Assembly: GCF_011758645.1 (NCBI RefSeq)
Contig: NZ_JAAMOZ010000001.1
Coordinates: forward strand, 1,240,001 to 1,304,000
Reading direction: 5' to 3'
DNA length: 64,000 nt
Origin: Brooklawnia cerclae
GTDB taxonomy: Bacteria > Actinomycetota > Actinomycetes > Propionibacteriales > Propionibacteriaceae
In this document: piece after piece, positions 21,200 to 30,368 of the stretch
Numbering within the stretch: position 1 is the first letter of the stretch
How the letters are laid out: the number at the start of each line of letters is the position of its first letter
The notes under the pieces: model-generated
Database searches by the model: none
What the model was told of the DNA's origin: nothing
The model's input: only the letters and a program-made list of their open reading frames with translations
Program-made: the position numbers and the translations under genes

Positions 21200-23188
21200 A
21201 TGAGCGCGCCGTCGATCGCGCGGGTGGCGGTGGACATTCCGCTGCCGCACCTGGACCGCCTCTTCGACTACGCGATTCCGCCTGCCATGGCGGCCCAGGC
21301 CGTGCCGGGTGTACGTGTTCGCGTGCGCTTCGCGGGTCGGCAGCGTGACGGTTTCATCGTCCAGGTGACCGATCGGACCGAGGTCGAGGGAAGGCTCGCG
21401 TCCCTCAGCAAGGTGACGTCGTCCGAGCCCGTCCTCGTCGACGCCCAGGTGCGGCTGGTCCGCGCGGTGGCCGATCACTATGCGGGGACGTTCGCCGATG
21501 TCGTCCGGCTGGCGGTGCCCCCGCGGCACGCTGCCACCGAGGCGGCCGATCAGCGGGAGTGGCCGCGTCCCGATGTCGAGCGCATGCCGGGCGGCGGACT
21601 GCTGGCGCACCCGAGCGGCGAGGCGTTCCTCGCCAGGCTTGCCCGAGGGGAACCGGTTCGCGGGGCATGGCAGGTCACGCCGCGGTTCTGGGCCGATGAC
21701 GACGGCGTGGACGACTGGACGCGCGGGCTCGTGCAGGCGACCGTGGCGGTGCTGCGGTCGGGACACGGGGTAATCATCGTCGTGCCCGACGCGCGGGACA
21801 TCGCCCGTATGCGGGACGCGTTGGCAGCCGTGATCGGGCTCGGCGCGATCGCCGAACTGCACTCCGAACTCGGCACGGCTGCGCGCTATCGGAACTATCT
21901 GGCCGTCCGTCGCGGCCAGGCGCGTGTGGTGATCGGCACCCGCCCCGCGGTGTACGCACCCATGGTCGATCTGGGGCTGGTGTGCTTGTGGGACGACGGC
22001 GACGACCTCCACTCCGATCCGCACGCACCCTATCCGCACGCCCGTGACGTTGCGGCGCTCCGCGTCACCGGCGAACCGAGCGCGTTGCTGCTGGCCCACC
22101 ACGGGCGGACGGCAGAGGTGCAGGCGTGGGTGAACCGGGGCTGGCTCGGGGACATCGGTCTCCAGACCGCCGAGCGCCGGCACCGAAGCGCCGCGGTCAG
22201 GGTGGCCGGTGATTCGGACATCGCTCTGGAACGCGATCCGTTGGCGCGCAGTGCCAGGCTCCCCGCCGCGGCGTTCGAGACCATCAGGACGGGCCTGACC
22301 CAGGGGCCGGTGCTCGTCCAGGTTCCCCGCGCGGGTTATCTGCCTGTCCTGGCTTGTCAAACGTGCCGTACGCCGGTGCGATGCCCGGTCTGCCATGGGC
22401 CGGTCACAGCGCGGCGGGCGACGCCGGGGCGTCAGCTCGACTGCACCTGGTGCGGTCGCATCATCGCCGACTGGCGGTGCCCCGTGTGCGGCGGCTCCGA
22501 GTTGCGCGCCCCGGTGGTGGGGTCGCAGCGAACCTCGGAAGAACTCGGCAGGGCGTTCCCGGGGATCCGGGTGCAGGAGAGTTCGGGTGATCGTGTGCTG
22601 GACGGTGTGGGTGACCAGCCCGCACTCGTCGTCGCGACGCCTGGAGCCGAACCGGCCGCGAGTCACGGATACGCAGCAGCCGTCCTGCTGGACGCCGACA
22701 GGCTGCTGGACCGTCCCGACCTGCGGGCGGGCGAGGAGGCGCTGCGCCGCTGGCTCAATGCGGTGAGCCTGGTGCGTCCGGGGGCCTCCGGCGGGACGGT
22801 CTGCGTGGTGGGACCGGCCGAGGCGCGGGCGGTGCAGGCTCTGGTGCGGCTCGATCCCGCCGGGCACGCCGACCGGGAACTGCAGGATCGGGGCGAGGCC
22901 GGGTTCCCGCCCGCGGTGAGATTCGTCACCGTGGAGGGTTCGGCGCGAGCGCTCGGCGAGTTGGTCGACCTCATGGACGATGTGCCGGACGCCGACCGGC
23001 TCGGGCCGGTCGAGTTGCCGCACCCTCCGAAGGTGGGGCAGGAGGAGCCGCTGTGGAGACTCGCCCTCCGGGCGCCGCTGCCTCGTGGCCCGGAACTGGT
23101 ACGTGCCGTCAAGAACGCTGTGTCGGTTCGGTCGGCCCGCAAGCTCGACGGTGCCGTGCGAGTACGGGTGGATCCGGTCAGGCTGTAG
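21200..23188 (+). CDS. priA: Primosomal protein PriA (probable helicase-inactive)
   Basis: A 662-residue replication-restart protein homologue. The N-terminal 3' DNA-binding domain (ARVAVDIPLPHLDRLFDYAIP) and the cysteine-rich zinc region CQTCRTPVRCPVCHG through CTWCG and CPVCGG are present. The helicase core lacks a Walker A GxGKT, and the DEAH box position reads WDDGDDLH. Loss of helicase motifs is known for actinobacterial PriA, which is then thought to act as a scaffold. It is followed by a repeat array, then fmt. Confidence 0.9.
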   Translation: MSAPSIARVAVDIPLPHLDRLFDYAIPPAMAAQAVPGVRVRVRFAGRQRDGFIVQVTDRTEVEGRLASLSKVTSSEPVLVDAQVRLVRAVADHYAGTFADVVRLAVPPRHAATEAADQREWPRPDVERMPGGGLLAHPSGEAFLARLARGEPVRGAWQVTPRFWADDDGVDDWTRGLVQATVAVLRSGHGVIIVVPDARDIARMRDALAAVIGLGAIAELHSELGTAARYRNYLAVRRGQARVVIGTRPAVYAPMVDLGLVCLWDDGDDLHSDPHAPYPHARDVAALRVTGEPSALLLAHHGRTAEVQAWVNRGWLGDIGLQTAERRHRSAAVRVAGDSDIALERDPLARSARLPAAAFETIRTGLTQGPVLVQVPRAGYLPVLACQTCRTPVRCPVCHGPVTARRATPGRQLDCTWCGRIIADWRCPVCGGSELRAPVVGSQRTSEELGRAFPGIRVQESSGDRVLDGVGDQPALVVATPGAEPAASHGYAAAVLLDADRLLDRPDLRAGEEALRRWLNAVSLVRPGASGGTVCVVGPAEARAVQALVRLDPAGHADRELQDRGEAGFPPAVRFVTVEGSARALGELVDLMDDVPDADRLGPVELPHPPKVGQEEPLWRLALRAPLPRGPELVRAVKNAVSVRSARKLDGAVRVRVDPVRL

Positions 23189-23599
23189 CGGGTCGGGGCG
23201 TCTGGTGGTGGTGGCCTCTTGACAGGCTCAAGGAGCGGTGGGGGTCCTTTCGACAGGCTCAAGGAGCGGTGGGGTCCTTTCGACAGGCTCAAGGACCGTT
23301 CGCTGACGTTCGTTGAGCCTGTCGAAGCGCCCGTTGAGCTTGTCGAAGCGCTCGTTGAGCTTGTCGAAGCGCCCGTTGAGCCTGTCGAAGCGCCCGTTGA
23401 GCTTGTCGAAACGCCCGTTGAGCTTGTCGAAACGATCGCAGGCTTCACCGCTTCAGCCAGCGTTGCCGGGGCTCGTCCCGGCGACGAGCAACTAATGTTG
23501 AACGAGCGGCCGACACCGCTTGCCGCGCCTCCGATGGTGCGAGCGAGCAGACAGCGGCCCGAACGATGACGAGAACCCGGCCGGGAAGGTGAATGGACG
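23189..23599. other. priA-fmt intergenic region
   Basis: No gene is supported. It holds a repeat array (23216-23433) and a short hairpin GCCGGG-GCTCGT-CCCGGC (23465-23482). The fmt leader follows, with a GGGAAGG purine stretch before the ATG at 23600. Open frames across it are repeat-derived and low in complexity. Confidence 0.7.
23216..23433. repeat. Array of TTGAGCNTGTCGAAGCG repeats
   Basis: Three inverted words (GACAGGCTCAAGG) are followed by six direct words GTTGAGCNTGTCGAAGCGCYC in the opposite orientation with a period of about 21 bases. The switch of orientation near 23305 gives the array a head-to-head layout. It belongs to the same family as the array at 57-331. Confidence 0.9.
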
Positions 23600-24529
23600 A
23601 TGAGGATCGTGTTCGCGGGCACCCCCGAGGTCGCCCTGCCGAGCCTGCAGGCCATCGTGGACGCCGGCCACGACGTCGCCGCCGTCATCACGCGCCCCGA
23701 CGCGCCGGCCGGACGGGGGAAGAAGCTCACGCCCTCGCCGGTCGCGAACCTGGCCGGCGATCTCGGCCTGCGCGTCCTCAAACCGCATCGGGCCGACGAG
23801 CTGCGCGCCGAGATCGAGGAGATCGCACCCGAGGCGGCGGCGGTGGTCGCCTTCGGCATGCTGCTGCCCCAGTGGCTGCTCGACCTGGTACCGGGCGGCT
23901 GGGTGAACCTGCACTTCTCGTTGCTCCCACGCTGGCGTGGGGCGGCGCCGGTGCAGCGTGCCGTCCTCGCCGGGGACGCCACCACGGGCGCCACGACTTT
24001 CCGGATCGTCAGGGCGCTGGATGCCGGCCCGGTCTTCGGGCGGCTGGAGACCCCGATCGAGCCGACGGAGACCAGCGGCGAGTTGCTCGATCGCCTTGCC
24101 GGCCTCGGCGCACCGCTCCTGCTGGATGCCCTGGCCGATGTCGGACGAGGCGTCGAGCCCGTGCCCCAGGCCGTCGAGGGTGTCACGCCGGCCCCCAAGA
24201 TCAACCCGGACGACGTGCGCATCGACTGGTCGTCGTCCGCCGACGACATCGACCGGCTGGTGCGCGCGGCCAGCCCCAGCCCCGGCGCATGGACGCTCTT
24301 CGACCGGGGACGCTTCCGGGTGCTGCTCGCCCGGCCCGCCGAGGCTCCCGATGGGCCACTGCTCCCGGGGGCGATCCGGGCCGACCGTCGCCACCTCTGG
24401 GCGGGCACGGGCGGGGGCGACCTGGAACTCGTCCGGGTGCAGGCGGCCGGCAAGAGGGAGATGCAGGGTGCCGACTGGGCACGTGGGCTTCACGGCGTCC
24501 AACCCGACCGGCTTCGGTTCGATGCCTGA
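23600..24529 (+). CDS. fmt: Methionyl-tRNA formyltransferase
   Basis: Formylates initiator Met-tRNA. The 309-residue protein begins MRIVFAGTPEVALPSL and carries the folate/catalytic segment LHFSLLPRWRGAAPVQRAV, then TTGATTFRI and the C-terminal tRNA-binding domain (INPDDVRIDW, VQAAGKREMQG). No def gene (deformylase) lies beside it. The rsmB start overlaps its end, so the two are coupled. Confidence 0.97.
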   Translation: MRIVFAGTPEVALPSLQAIVDAGHDVAAVITRPDAPAGRGKKLTPSPVANLAGDLGLRVLKPHRADELRAEIEEIAPEAAAVVAFGMLLPQWLLDLVPGGWVNLHFSLLPRWRGAAPVQRAVLAGDATTGATTFRIVRALDAGPVFGRLETPIEPTETSGELLDRLAGLGAPLLLDALADVGRGVEPVPQAVEGVTPAPKINPDDVRIDWSSSADDIDRLVRAASPSPGAWTLFDRGRFRVLLARPAEAPDGPLLPGAIRADRRHLWAGTGGGDLELVRVQAAGKREMQGADWARGLHGVQPDRLRFDA

Positions 24530-25907
24530 CCGGCGGGCCGGCGGCGCCGGCCGGAACCGTCCCGCGCGTTCTGCCGGCCATGGACGCGACCGGCGCGTCG
24601 ACCGGGCGCGCAGGGTGGCCCTCGATGCCATGCGCCGGATCACCGCGGAGGGGGGCTACGCGAACCTCGTCCTGGGCGAGGTCACCGCGGGCCTCGACAA
24701 ACGCGACGCCGGATTCGTGATCGAGCTGGTCAGCGGCACCTGTCGCATGCAGGGCAGCTACGACGCGGTGATCGAGCAGGCGGCGGGACGAAAGCTCTCC
24801 ACACTCCAGCCCGCGGTCGTCAACGTGCTCCGCTTGGCCTGCCACCAGCTGTTCGCCATGCGGGTGCCCGATCACGCGGCTGTCGGGTCGAGCGTCGACC
24901 TCGCCGGGGCGTGCGTGGGGGAGCGGGTCACCGGCCTGGTCAACGCGATCGTCCGCAGGCTGGCCGCTCGCGACCTCGGCGCATGGTTCGACGAGCTTTC
25001 CGACGGGCTGGCGCCGCGCGAGGTACTGGCGTTGCGGCACGGGCACCCGGCGTGGGTGGCCGATGCCTTCGCCGATGCCCTGGTGAGCGGGGACGACGAA
25101 CTCGAACGGCTGCTGGCGGCCGACAACGAGCCGCCGGTTCCGATGCTGGTCGTGCGTCCGGGGCTCGCCGGGGTGGACGACCTGGTGCGTGCCGGGGGCG
25201 TACCGGCGCGGTGGTCGCCGTGGGGCGCATCACGCCCCGGGAACCCGGCGGAGGTGCCCGAGGTGGTCGACGGACGTGCCGGGGTGCAGGACGAGGGCAG
25301 CCAACTCGTGATCGAGGCCGCGACGAGGGCGAACTCGCCGGATGGCCCCTGGCTCGACCTGTGCGCCGGCCCGGGCGGCAAGTCGGCCCTCCTGCGTGGC
25401 TTGGCACCCGGTCTGCTGGTGTCGTCCGAGGTACAGCCCCACCGGGCCGGGCTCGTGGCCAAGGCGTTGCGTGCTTTCCCGAGGACGGGCCACCAGGTGC
25501 TGGTGGCCGACGCGACCGCTCCCGCGTGGCGTCCCTCGGCGTTCGGTCTGGTCGTGGCCGACGTGCCGTGCACCGGCCTGGGCGCACTGCGGCGGCGCCC
25601 GGAGTCCAGGTGGCGTCGCGATCCCGCGTCCCTGGCGGAGCTCACCGCGCTTCAGCGCAGGATACTGGACACCGCGATCGCCTCGGTCGCCCGTGGTGGC
25701 CTGGTGGCGTACATCACGTGTTCGCCGCACCCGGACGAGACCGTGGGCATCGTCCGGCAGGCGAGTGGCGTCGAGATCGAGGACGCTCCCGCGCTGCTGC
25801 CGGAGGTACCCGACGCGGCGAGCCGCCTCGACGAACGGTGTATTCAACTGTGGCCGCACCTGCACGGCACGGACGCGATGTTCTGCGCGCTCCTGCGGCG
25901 GGTGTGA
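24522..25907 (+). CDS. rsmB: 16S rRNA (cytosine-967-C5)-methyltransferase
   Basis: A 461-residue Fmu/Sun family rRNA methyltransferase. The NusB-like N-terminal RNA-binding domain runs to about residue 150 (RRVALDAMRRITAEGGYANLVL). The SAM motif is LDLCAGPGGKSALLRG, and the two catalytic cysteines are in VADVPCTGLGALRRRPESRW and ITCSPHPDE. ATG 24522 overlaps the fmt stop. The first 30 residues are a basic low-complexity leader, so a later start is possible. Confidence 0.95.
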   Translation: MPDRRAGGAGRNRPARSAGHGRDRRVDRARRVALDAMRRITAEGGYANLVLGEVTAGLDKRDAGFVIELVSGTCRMQGSYDAVIEQAAGRKLSTLQPAVVNVLRLACHQLFAMRVPDHAAVGSSVDLAGACVGERVTGLVNAIVRRLAARDLGAWFDELSDGLAPREVLALRHGHPAWVADAFADALVSGDDELERLLAADNEPPVPMLVVRPGLAGVDDLVRAGGVPARWSPWGASRPGNPAEVPEVVDGRAGVQDEGSQLVIEAATRANSPDGPWLDLCAGPGGKSALLRGLAPGLLVSSEVQPHRAGLVAKALRAFPRTGHQVLVADATAPAWRPSAFGLVVADVPCTGLGALRRRPESRWRRDPASLAELTALQRRILDTAIASVARGGLVAYITCSPHPDETVGIVRQASGVEIEDAPALLPEVPDAASRLDERCIQLWPHLHGTDAMFCALLRRV

Positions 25908-25952
25908 GCCGGAGAAGTCTGAGCCAGGCGGGGGAGAAGGAGGGTCGCCCGC

Positions 25953-25958
25953 TAGAGT
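25953..25958 (+). promoter_or_regulatory. Candidate -10 element of rpe (leaderless)
   Basis: TAGAGT ends six bases before GTG 25965 and 12 bases before ATG 25971. There is no Shine-Dalgarno in that gap; the AGGAGG upstream at about 25939 is too far away. Confidence 0.4.
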
Positions 25959-25964
25959 CGTGGG

Positions 25965-26630
25965 GTGGCCATGCGAATCACTCCCAGCATCCTGAACGCG
26001 GACCTCGCCGACCTGGCGGGCGAGATCACCCGGATCCCCAGCGCCGATGGGCTGCATGTCGATGTGATGGACAACCACTTCGTCCCCAATCTCACGCTCG
26101 GCCTGCCAGTCGTCGAGGCGATCCAGAGGCACACCGAACTGCCGATCGACGTCCACCTCATGATCGACGACGCCGACGCGTGGGCGCCCCGGTATGCCGA
26201 CCTCGGCGTCCACACGGTCACGTTCCACGTGGAGGCTGCCCGGGCGCCGATCCGCACTGCCCGGGAGATTCGGCGGCTCGGCTCGCGCGCTTCCATGGCT
26301 CTGAAGCCGGCGACTCCGATCGAGCCGTACGCCGACATGTTGACCGAACTCGACATGGTGTTGTTGATGACCGTCGAGCCCGGGTTCGGTGGCCAGAAGT
26401 TCCTCGACCTGGTTCTGCCGAAGATCCGGCGCACCCGTGAACTCGTCAAGGCGACCGGGCAGGAGATCTGGATCCAGGTGGACGGCGGCGTGTCGCTGGA
26501 GACGGTCGAGCGCTGCGCGGACGCCGGCGCCGACGTGTTCGTCGCGGGAACCGCGGTGTACCGGGCCGATGATCCGGACGAGATGGTTGTCGCCCTGCGC
26601 GACAGGGCGATAGCGGCCTGCGGGCACTGA
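25965..26630 (+). CDS. rpe: Ribulose-phosphate 3-epimerase
   Basis: Interconverts ribulose- and xylulose-5-phosphate in the pentose phosphate pathway. The 221-residue TIM barrel shows [13 protein letters not shown], the metal motif [33 protein letters not shown] and the phosphate-binding VDGGVS and VAGTAVY. GTG 25965 and ATG 25971 are two codons apart; the -10 element favours the GTG. Confidence 0.96.
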   Translation: MAMRITPSILNADLADLAGEITRIPSADGLHVDVMDNHFVPNLTLGLPVVEAIQRHTELPIDVHLMIDDADAWAPRYADLGVHTVTFHVEAARAPIRTAREIRRLGSRASMALKPATPIEPYADMLTELDMVLLMTVEPGFGGQKFLDLVLPKIRRTRELVKATGQEIWIQVDGGVSLETVERCADAGADVFVAGTAVYRADDPDEMVVALRDRAIAACGH

Positions 26631-26646
26631 ACCGGAGGGCTGGGTC

Positions 26647-27333
26647 ATGGGCGTGGTTCTCGTGGTGGAGGACAACGCCGATGTGAACGCGATGCTCGCC
26701 CGCCATCTTCGCGCCGAGGGCTACGACGTGCGCCAGGCGTTCGACGGGCCCGGGGCCCTCGAGGGTTTCGCCGCCGGTGACGTCGACGCCGTGCTGCTGG
26801 ACATCACCTTGCCCAATGCCTCCGGTGCCGGGCTCCTCACCGCGTGGCGGCGATCGAGCCAGACCCCTGTCATCGTCGTGTCGGCGAGGGACGCCGTCTG
26901 GACGAAGGTCGATCTGCTCAAGCTGGGCGCGGACGACTACATCACCAAGCCCTTCGATCTCGACGAGCTGACCGCCCGTCTTGAAGCGGTGATGCGCCGT
27001 GCACGTCCGGCGCAACCTCGCGTCCTCAGCTATGGGCGCCTGAGCGTCGACCTGGAGTCGATGCGGGTGACGGTGGACGACCAGGACATCGATCTCACAG
27101 TCACCGAGATGCGCATCCTGGAGGCGCTCATGTCCGTGCCCGGCAGGGTGCGCACCAAGGCGTCGATACACACCGAGGTGTGGGACGAGCCCTATCCCGG
27201 CGACGACTCCGCGATCAAGACCCACGTGAGCCACCTGCGCGGCAAACTGAAGGCGGCCGACCCCGGCACCACCTACATCGAGACCGTCTGGGGGCTCGGG
27301 TATCGGATGCCGCGGTCCCCCCGGACGACCTGA
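26647..27333 (+). CDS. OmpR-family response regulator
   Basis: A 228-residue two-component regulator. The receiver domain has the acidic pair in VVEDN, the phospho-acceptor in AVLLDITLP, and the conserved lysine in YITKPFDL. A winged-helix DNA-binding domain follows (LTVTEMRILEALM, IKTHVSHLRGKLKA, GLGYRM). Its kinase is not adjacent: an ABC transporter pair (27419-29124) lies between it and the histidine kinase at 29147. That layout is typical for regulators controlling peptide or antibiotic export and self-immunity ABC systems. Confidence 0.93.
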   Translation: MGVVLVVEDNADVNAMLARHLRAEGYDVRQAFDGPGALEGFAAGDVDAVLLDITLPNASGAGLLTAWRRSSQTPVIVVSARDAVWTKVDLLKLGADDYITKPFDLDELTARLEAVMRRARPAQPRVLSYGRLSVDLESMRVTVDDQDIDLTVTEMRILEALMSVPGRVRTKASIHTEVWDEPYPGDDSAIKTHVSHLRGKLKAADPGTTYIETVWGLGYRMPRSPRTT

Positions 27334-27418
27334 GCGGATTGACGCTTCCTCCACCTGTGCTCAACGTTTTGTCCACACTTGGTCCCTAACGTCGTGGGCA
27401 GATCAGGGAGGAGTGACG

Positions 27419-28339
27419 ATGAGCGACGTGGTGTTGCGCACTCGCGGACTCACCAAACGCTACGGTGACCGCGCGGCGGTCGAGGACCTTTCGGTGACAT
27501 TGGAGCGCGGCCGCGTCTACGGCCTCATCGGGCGCAACGGTGCGGGCAAGACCACCCTCATGCGCATGGTGTGCGGTCTGGTCACACCGACCCAGGGCAG
27601 CATCGAGTTGCTCGGCGACGAGTCGTCGGCGATGAGACAGGCAGACCTGCGCAGGCTCGGCTGTCTCATCGAGGGCCCTGGCCTGAACCCGCGGATGACG
27701 GCGCGGCAGAACATGCATCTGCATCGGATCCTGCGCGGGATTCCCTCGGAGTCCGTGGAGTCCGAACTGCTGAGGCTCGTCGGGCTGGACGACACCGGCC
27801 GCAAACGCGCGGGCGACTTCTCGCTCGGTATGCGACAGCGGCTCGGCATCGCGGTGGCCCTCATCGCCAACCCCGAACTGCTCGTCCTCGACGAGCCGAT
27901 CAACGGCCTCGACCCTGTCGGCGTGGTGGAGGTGCGCGATCTCATCCGCCGGCTGAGCCACGAGCGGGGGACCACGGTGCTGGTGTCCAGCCACAACCTG
28001 CCCGAGCTGTATCAGACCGCGACCGACTATCTGATAGTGGACCGGGGCCGGCTGTGCGAGTCCTTGAGCCTTGAGGAACTCGACGTCCGGTGTCAGCAGT
28101 ACCTTCTCGTCGAGGCTGCGGAACCCGCCCGGCTCGTCGCCGCCCTGGAGGCCATGGGGACGACGGGCATGCGGGTCATGCCGGACGGCAGCGTGCGTAT
28201 CGCGCGTGCCACACAGGGTGATGATCGCGAGGCCCTCGTCCGGGGGCTCGTGGCCCGGGACGTCGTCCCCACGACGCTGGCGCCTCACACCGAGACCCTC
28301 GAGAGCTATTTCCTGTCGGTGATCGGAGGTCCGCGATGA
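27419..28339 (+). CDS. ABC transporter ATPase (antibiotic/lantibiotic-export type)
   Basis: A 306-residue ATPase with Walker A GRNGAGKTT, signature FSLGMRQRLGIA and Walker B LLVLDEPINGLDP. The VVLRTRGLTKRYGDRAAV start and the SSHNLPELYQTATDYLIVDRGRL end are typical of the BcrA/LanF group. ATG 27419 follows GGGAGGAG at optimal distance. GTG 27413 overlaps that Shine-Dalgarno and is less likely. ATGA overlap with the permease. Confidence 0.92.
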   Translation: MSDVVLRTRGLTKRYGDRAAVEDLSVTLERGRVYGLIGRNGAGKTTLMRMVCGLVTPTQGSIELLGDESSAMRQADLRRLGCLIEGPGLNPRMTARQNMHLHRILRGIPSESVESELLRLVGLDDTGRKRAGDFSLGMRQRLGIAVALIANPELLVLDEPINGLDPVGVVEVRDLIRRLSHERGTTVLVSSHNLPELYQTATDYLIVDRGRLCESLSLEELDVRCQQYLLVEAAEPARLVAALEAMGTTGMRVMPDGSVRIARATQGDDREALVRGLVARDVVPTTLAPHTETLESYFLSVIGGPR

Positions 28340-29124
28340 CCAATCTTCTTCGCGCCGACTGGTACGTCCTGGCACGCGCACGCGGCCTGTGGCTGACCTT
28401 GCTGGCCGCGACCGCGATGGCGACGGGATTCTTCGTCTTCTCCCATCTCATCGCGGCCGGGACCTACGACCTGTCGATCGCGGGGTCGGTCTCGGGGCTG
28501 TCCGACGTCATCGTGGTCAACCTGCTCGGCACCCTGTCGGCCGGGATACTGGTGGCCGACGACTTCAGCACCAGGAGCATCCACGATCGCGTGCTCATGA
28601 ACAGCAGGGGAACCATCGTGGCGGCCAAGACGGTCAGCTTCGTCCTGCTCGTCGTCGTCGTGCTCACCCCCTACATCGTCGGTTCCGCGATCGCGTTCGC
28701 CAGCCAGGGCGACTTCAGCGTCTTCCTGCCGATCACCTCCCTCGAGCTGGCGGCCAATCCCGGTGGCATCGACGTGAATGCCGGGTCGGTCGTGAAGGTC
28801 GTCCTCATCGGCGTGCTGTCGGGCCTGGTGTACGCGGCCCGCATCGCCTACTGCCTACCCCTGGCCTTCGTCACCCGCAAGCCCGTGGTCGTCATGGCCG
28901 GCGGGTTCACCGGGGCCTTCGCGATCGACGCCCTGGCCTCGCTGGCGAACAGGAGCGATCTCGGCCGTGACCTGGTGAATCTCACGCCGTTCGGTGAGCA
29001 ACGGGCCCTGACGGTGACGACCAGCGGTGGCGACATCGCTGCGACCCTGGTCGTCTGCGTGGTGTTCATCGCAGCGATGTCCGTCGTGGCATGGCTGGTG
29101 TTCCGGAGGGCCGACATAAAGTGA
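28336..29124 (+). CDS. ABC transporter permease, six-helix export type
   Basis: A 262-residue integral membrane protein with about six hydrophobic helices (from LWLTLLAATAMATGFFVF to VCVVFIAAMSVVAWLVF). An intracellular segment with DDFSTRSIHDRVLMNSRG matches the ABC-2 type permeases paired with BcrA-like ATPases. It overlaps the ATPase gene and precedes the histidine kinase. Substrate unknown; peptide antibiotic export or immunity is an inference from the surrounding regulator pair. Confidence 0.85.
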   Translation: MTNLLRADWYVLARARGLWLTLLAATAMATGFFVFSHLIAAGTYDLSIAGSVSGLSDVIVVNLLGTLSAGILVADDFSTRSIHDRVLMNSRGTIVAAKTVSFVLLVVVVLTPYIVGSAIAFASQGDFSVFLPITSLELAANPGGIDVNAGSVVKVVLIGVLSGLVYAARIAYCLPLAFVTRKPVVVMAGGFTGAFAIDALASLANRSDLGRDLVNLTPFGEQRALTVTTSGGDIAATLVVCVVFIAAMSVVAWLVFRRADIK

Positions 29125-29146
29125 GCGCGGGCCGAAGGAGGCCGCC

Positions 29147-30076
29147 ATGGTCGGAATCATCGCCGTACTCGCCCTGCTGCTGGTGGGTCTGGCCGGATAC
29201 CTCGTGGCGGTGCTCCGCCAGGTGGAGGCCATCACTGCCCAGCTCGGGCGTCGCCGCGAGGGGATCACGCACGCCCCGGTGGCTCTCGACCTGGTCAGCC
29301 CTTCGCTCAACCGGCTCGCAGCCCTGGTCAACGAGACGATAGCCGACGCCGAGGACGCGGCGCTGGCCGCCAGACGCCACGAGGCCGGCTTCCGCGAGCT
29401 GATAGCGGAGATCTCGCATGACCTGCGTACTCCGCTGACGGCGATACGCGGCTATCAGCGACTGCTCGCTGCCACCGATCTGGACGCCGAGCAACGTGCG
29501 CAGCTGGCCGTGGCCGCTCGGCATGCCAACGAACTCGCGGAGCAGGTGGACGGCCTGTTCGAGTACGCCTATCTGCTCGACAGCCATACGCAGACAACCC
29601 GCGGCCTTTTCGATCTCGGGGCACTCGTGGGCGAATGCCTGGTCGCGGCCCTCGAGTCGCTGGAAAGCCGCGGTCTTCGCGTCGACTACCGGCACAAGGA
29701 GCAGATTCTCATCGAATCGGATCGCCAGAAGGTCACCCGGATCGTCGAGAACCTCGTGCGGAACGCTGCGCAGTACGCCGTGGGACACCTGACGGTGTCC
29801 GTCGACGCCGACGACCATGTCGTGAGGCTGATCATGACCAACGACGTGGCCGATCCCTCCAGGCTGGAGGTCACGCGGGTCTTCGAGCGGTTCTACTCCG
29901 AGCGTGACTTCGGTACGGGGTTGGGGCTGACGATCGTGAGTCTGCTCACTCGCAAGCTCGGCGGCTCGGTGGGCGCCGACCTGGACGGCGGCGAGTTCCG
30001 GGTCTGCGTCACTCTGCCGAGACGAGTCTCGGGTGAGACCGGCGACGCCACGGGAAGCAGAACAGACGAACGCTGA
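29147..30076 (+). CDS. Sensor histidine kinase
   Basis: A 309-residue kinase with a single N-terminal membrane helix (about 3-25) and almost no extracellular part. The phospho-acceptor box is EISHDLRTPLTAIRGYQ, the N box VENLVRNAAQYA, and the G box DFGTGLGLTIVS. A minimal sensor suggests that the partner ABC transporter does the sensing, as in other transporter-coupled two-component systems (inference). Likely partner of the response regulator at 26647. Confidence 0.92.
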   Translation: MVGIIAVLALLLVGLAGYLVAVLRQVEAITAQLGRRREGITHAPVALDLVSPSLNRLAALVNETIADAEDAALAARRHEAGFRELIAEISHDLRTPLTAIRGYQRLLAATDLDAEQRAQLAVAARHANELAEQVDGLFEYAYLLDSHTQTTRGLFDLGALVGECLVAALESLESRGLRVDYRHKEQILIESDRQKVTRIVENLVRNAAQYAVGHLTVSVDADDHVVRLIMTNDVADPSRLEVTRVFERFYSERDFGTGLGLTIVSLLTRKLGGSVGADLDGGEFRVCVTLPRRVSGETGDATGSRTDER

Positions 30077-30202
30077 TCGGTTTCTGCAGTTGCGGATCAC
30101 GGCAGCGTGTACGTCCGCACGGCCGGACCGACACGCCTGTCAGTTCCTGAGATGCGGAGTCGCGCGTTTCACTTTCCGGACAGTGCGTCATCCGCACGCA
30201 CC

Positions 30203-30221
30203 CATGGTTAGCCTAAGTCCC
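30203..30221. promoter_or_regulatory. DtxR/IdeR-like iron box
   Basis: The bases GGTTAGCCTAA (30206-30216) match 11 contiguous positions of the 19-base DtxR/IdeR consensus TTAGGTTAGSCTAACCTAA; the outer arms do not match. It lies about 380 bases upstream of a metal-chelate-type importer, which makes iron control plausible but unproven. Confidence 0.4.
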
Positions 30222-30353
30222 ACTTAATTTCGTCAAGATTTGCAGTAAGGAGTTCGGTAAGTTTCAGGATTAATCTCTCGGGTGCTTTTTTCTCTCTCTG
30301 GATCATCTTTCCCCCAGCATCTCTGGATCGACCGTCGCCGCAACCGACGTAGT

Positions 30354-30368
30354 TGCCTTGACAAGGCA
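30354..30368. repeat. Perfect 15-base palindrome in the importer leader
   Basis: TGCCTTGACAAGGCA is a perfect 7+1+7 inverted repeat and contains TTGACA, so it could be an operator overlapping a -35. No good -10 is found at the proper distance downstream. Confidence 0.45.
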
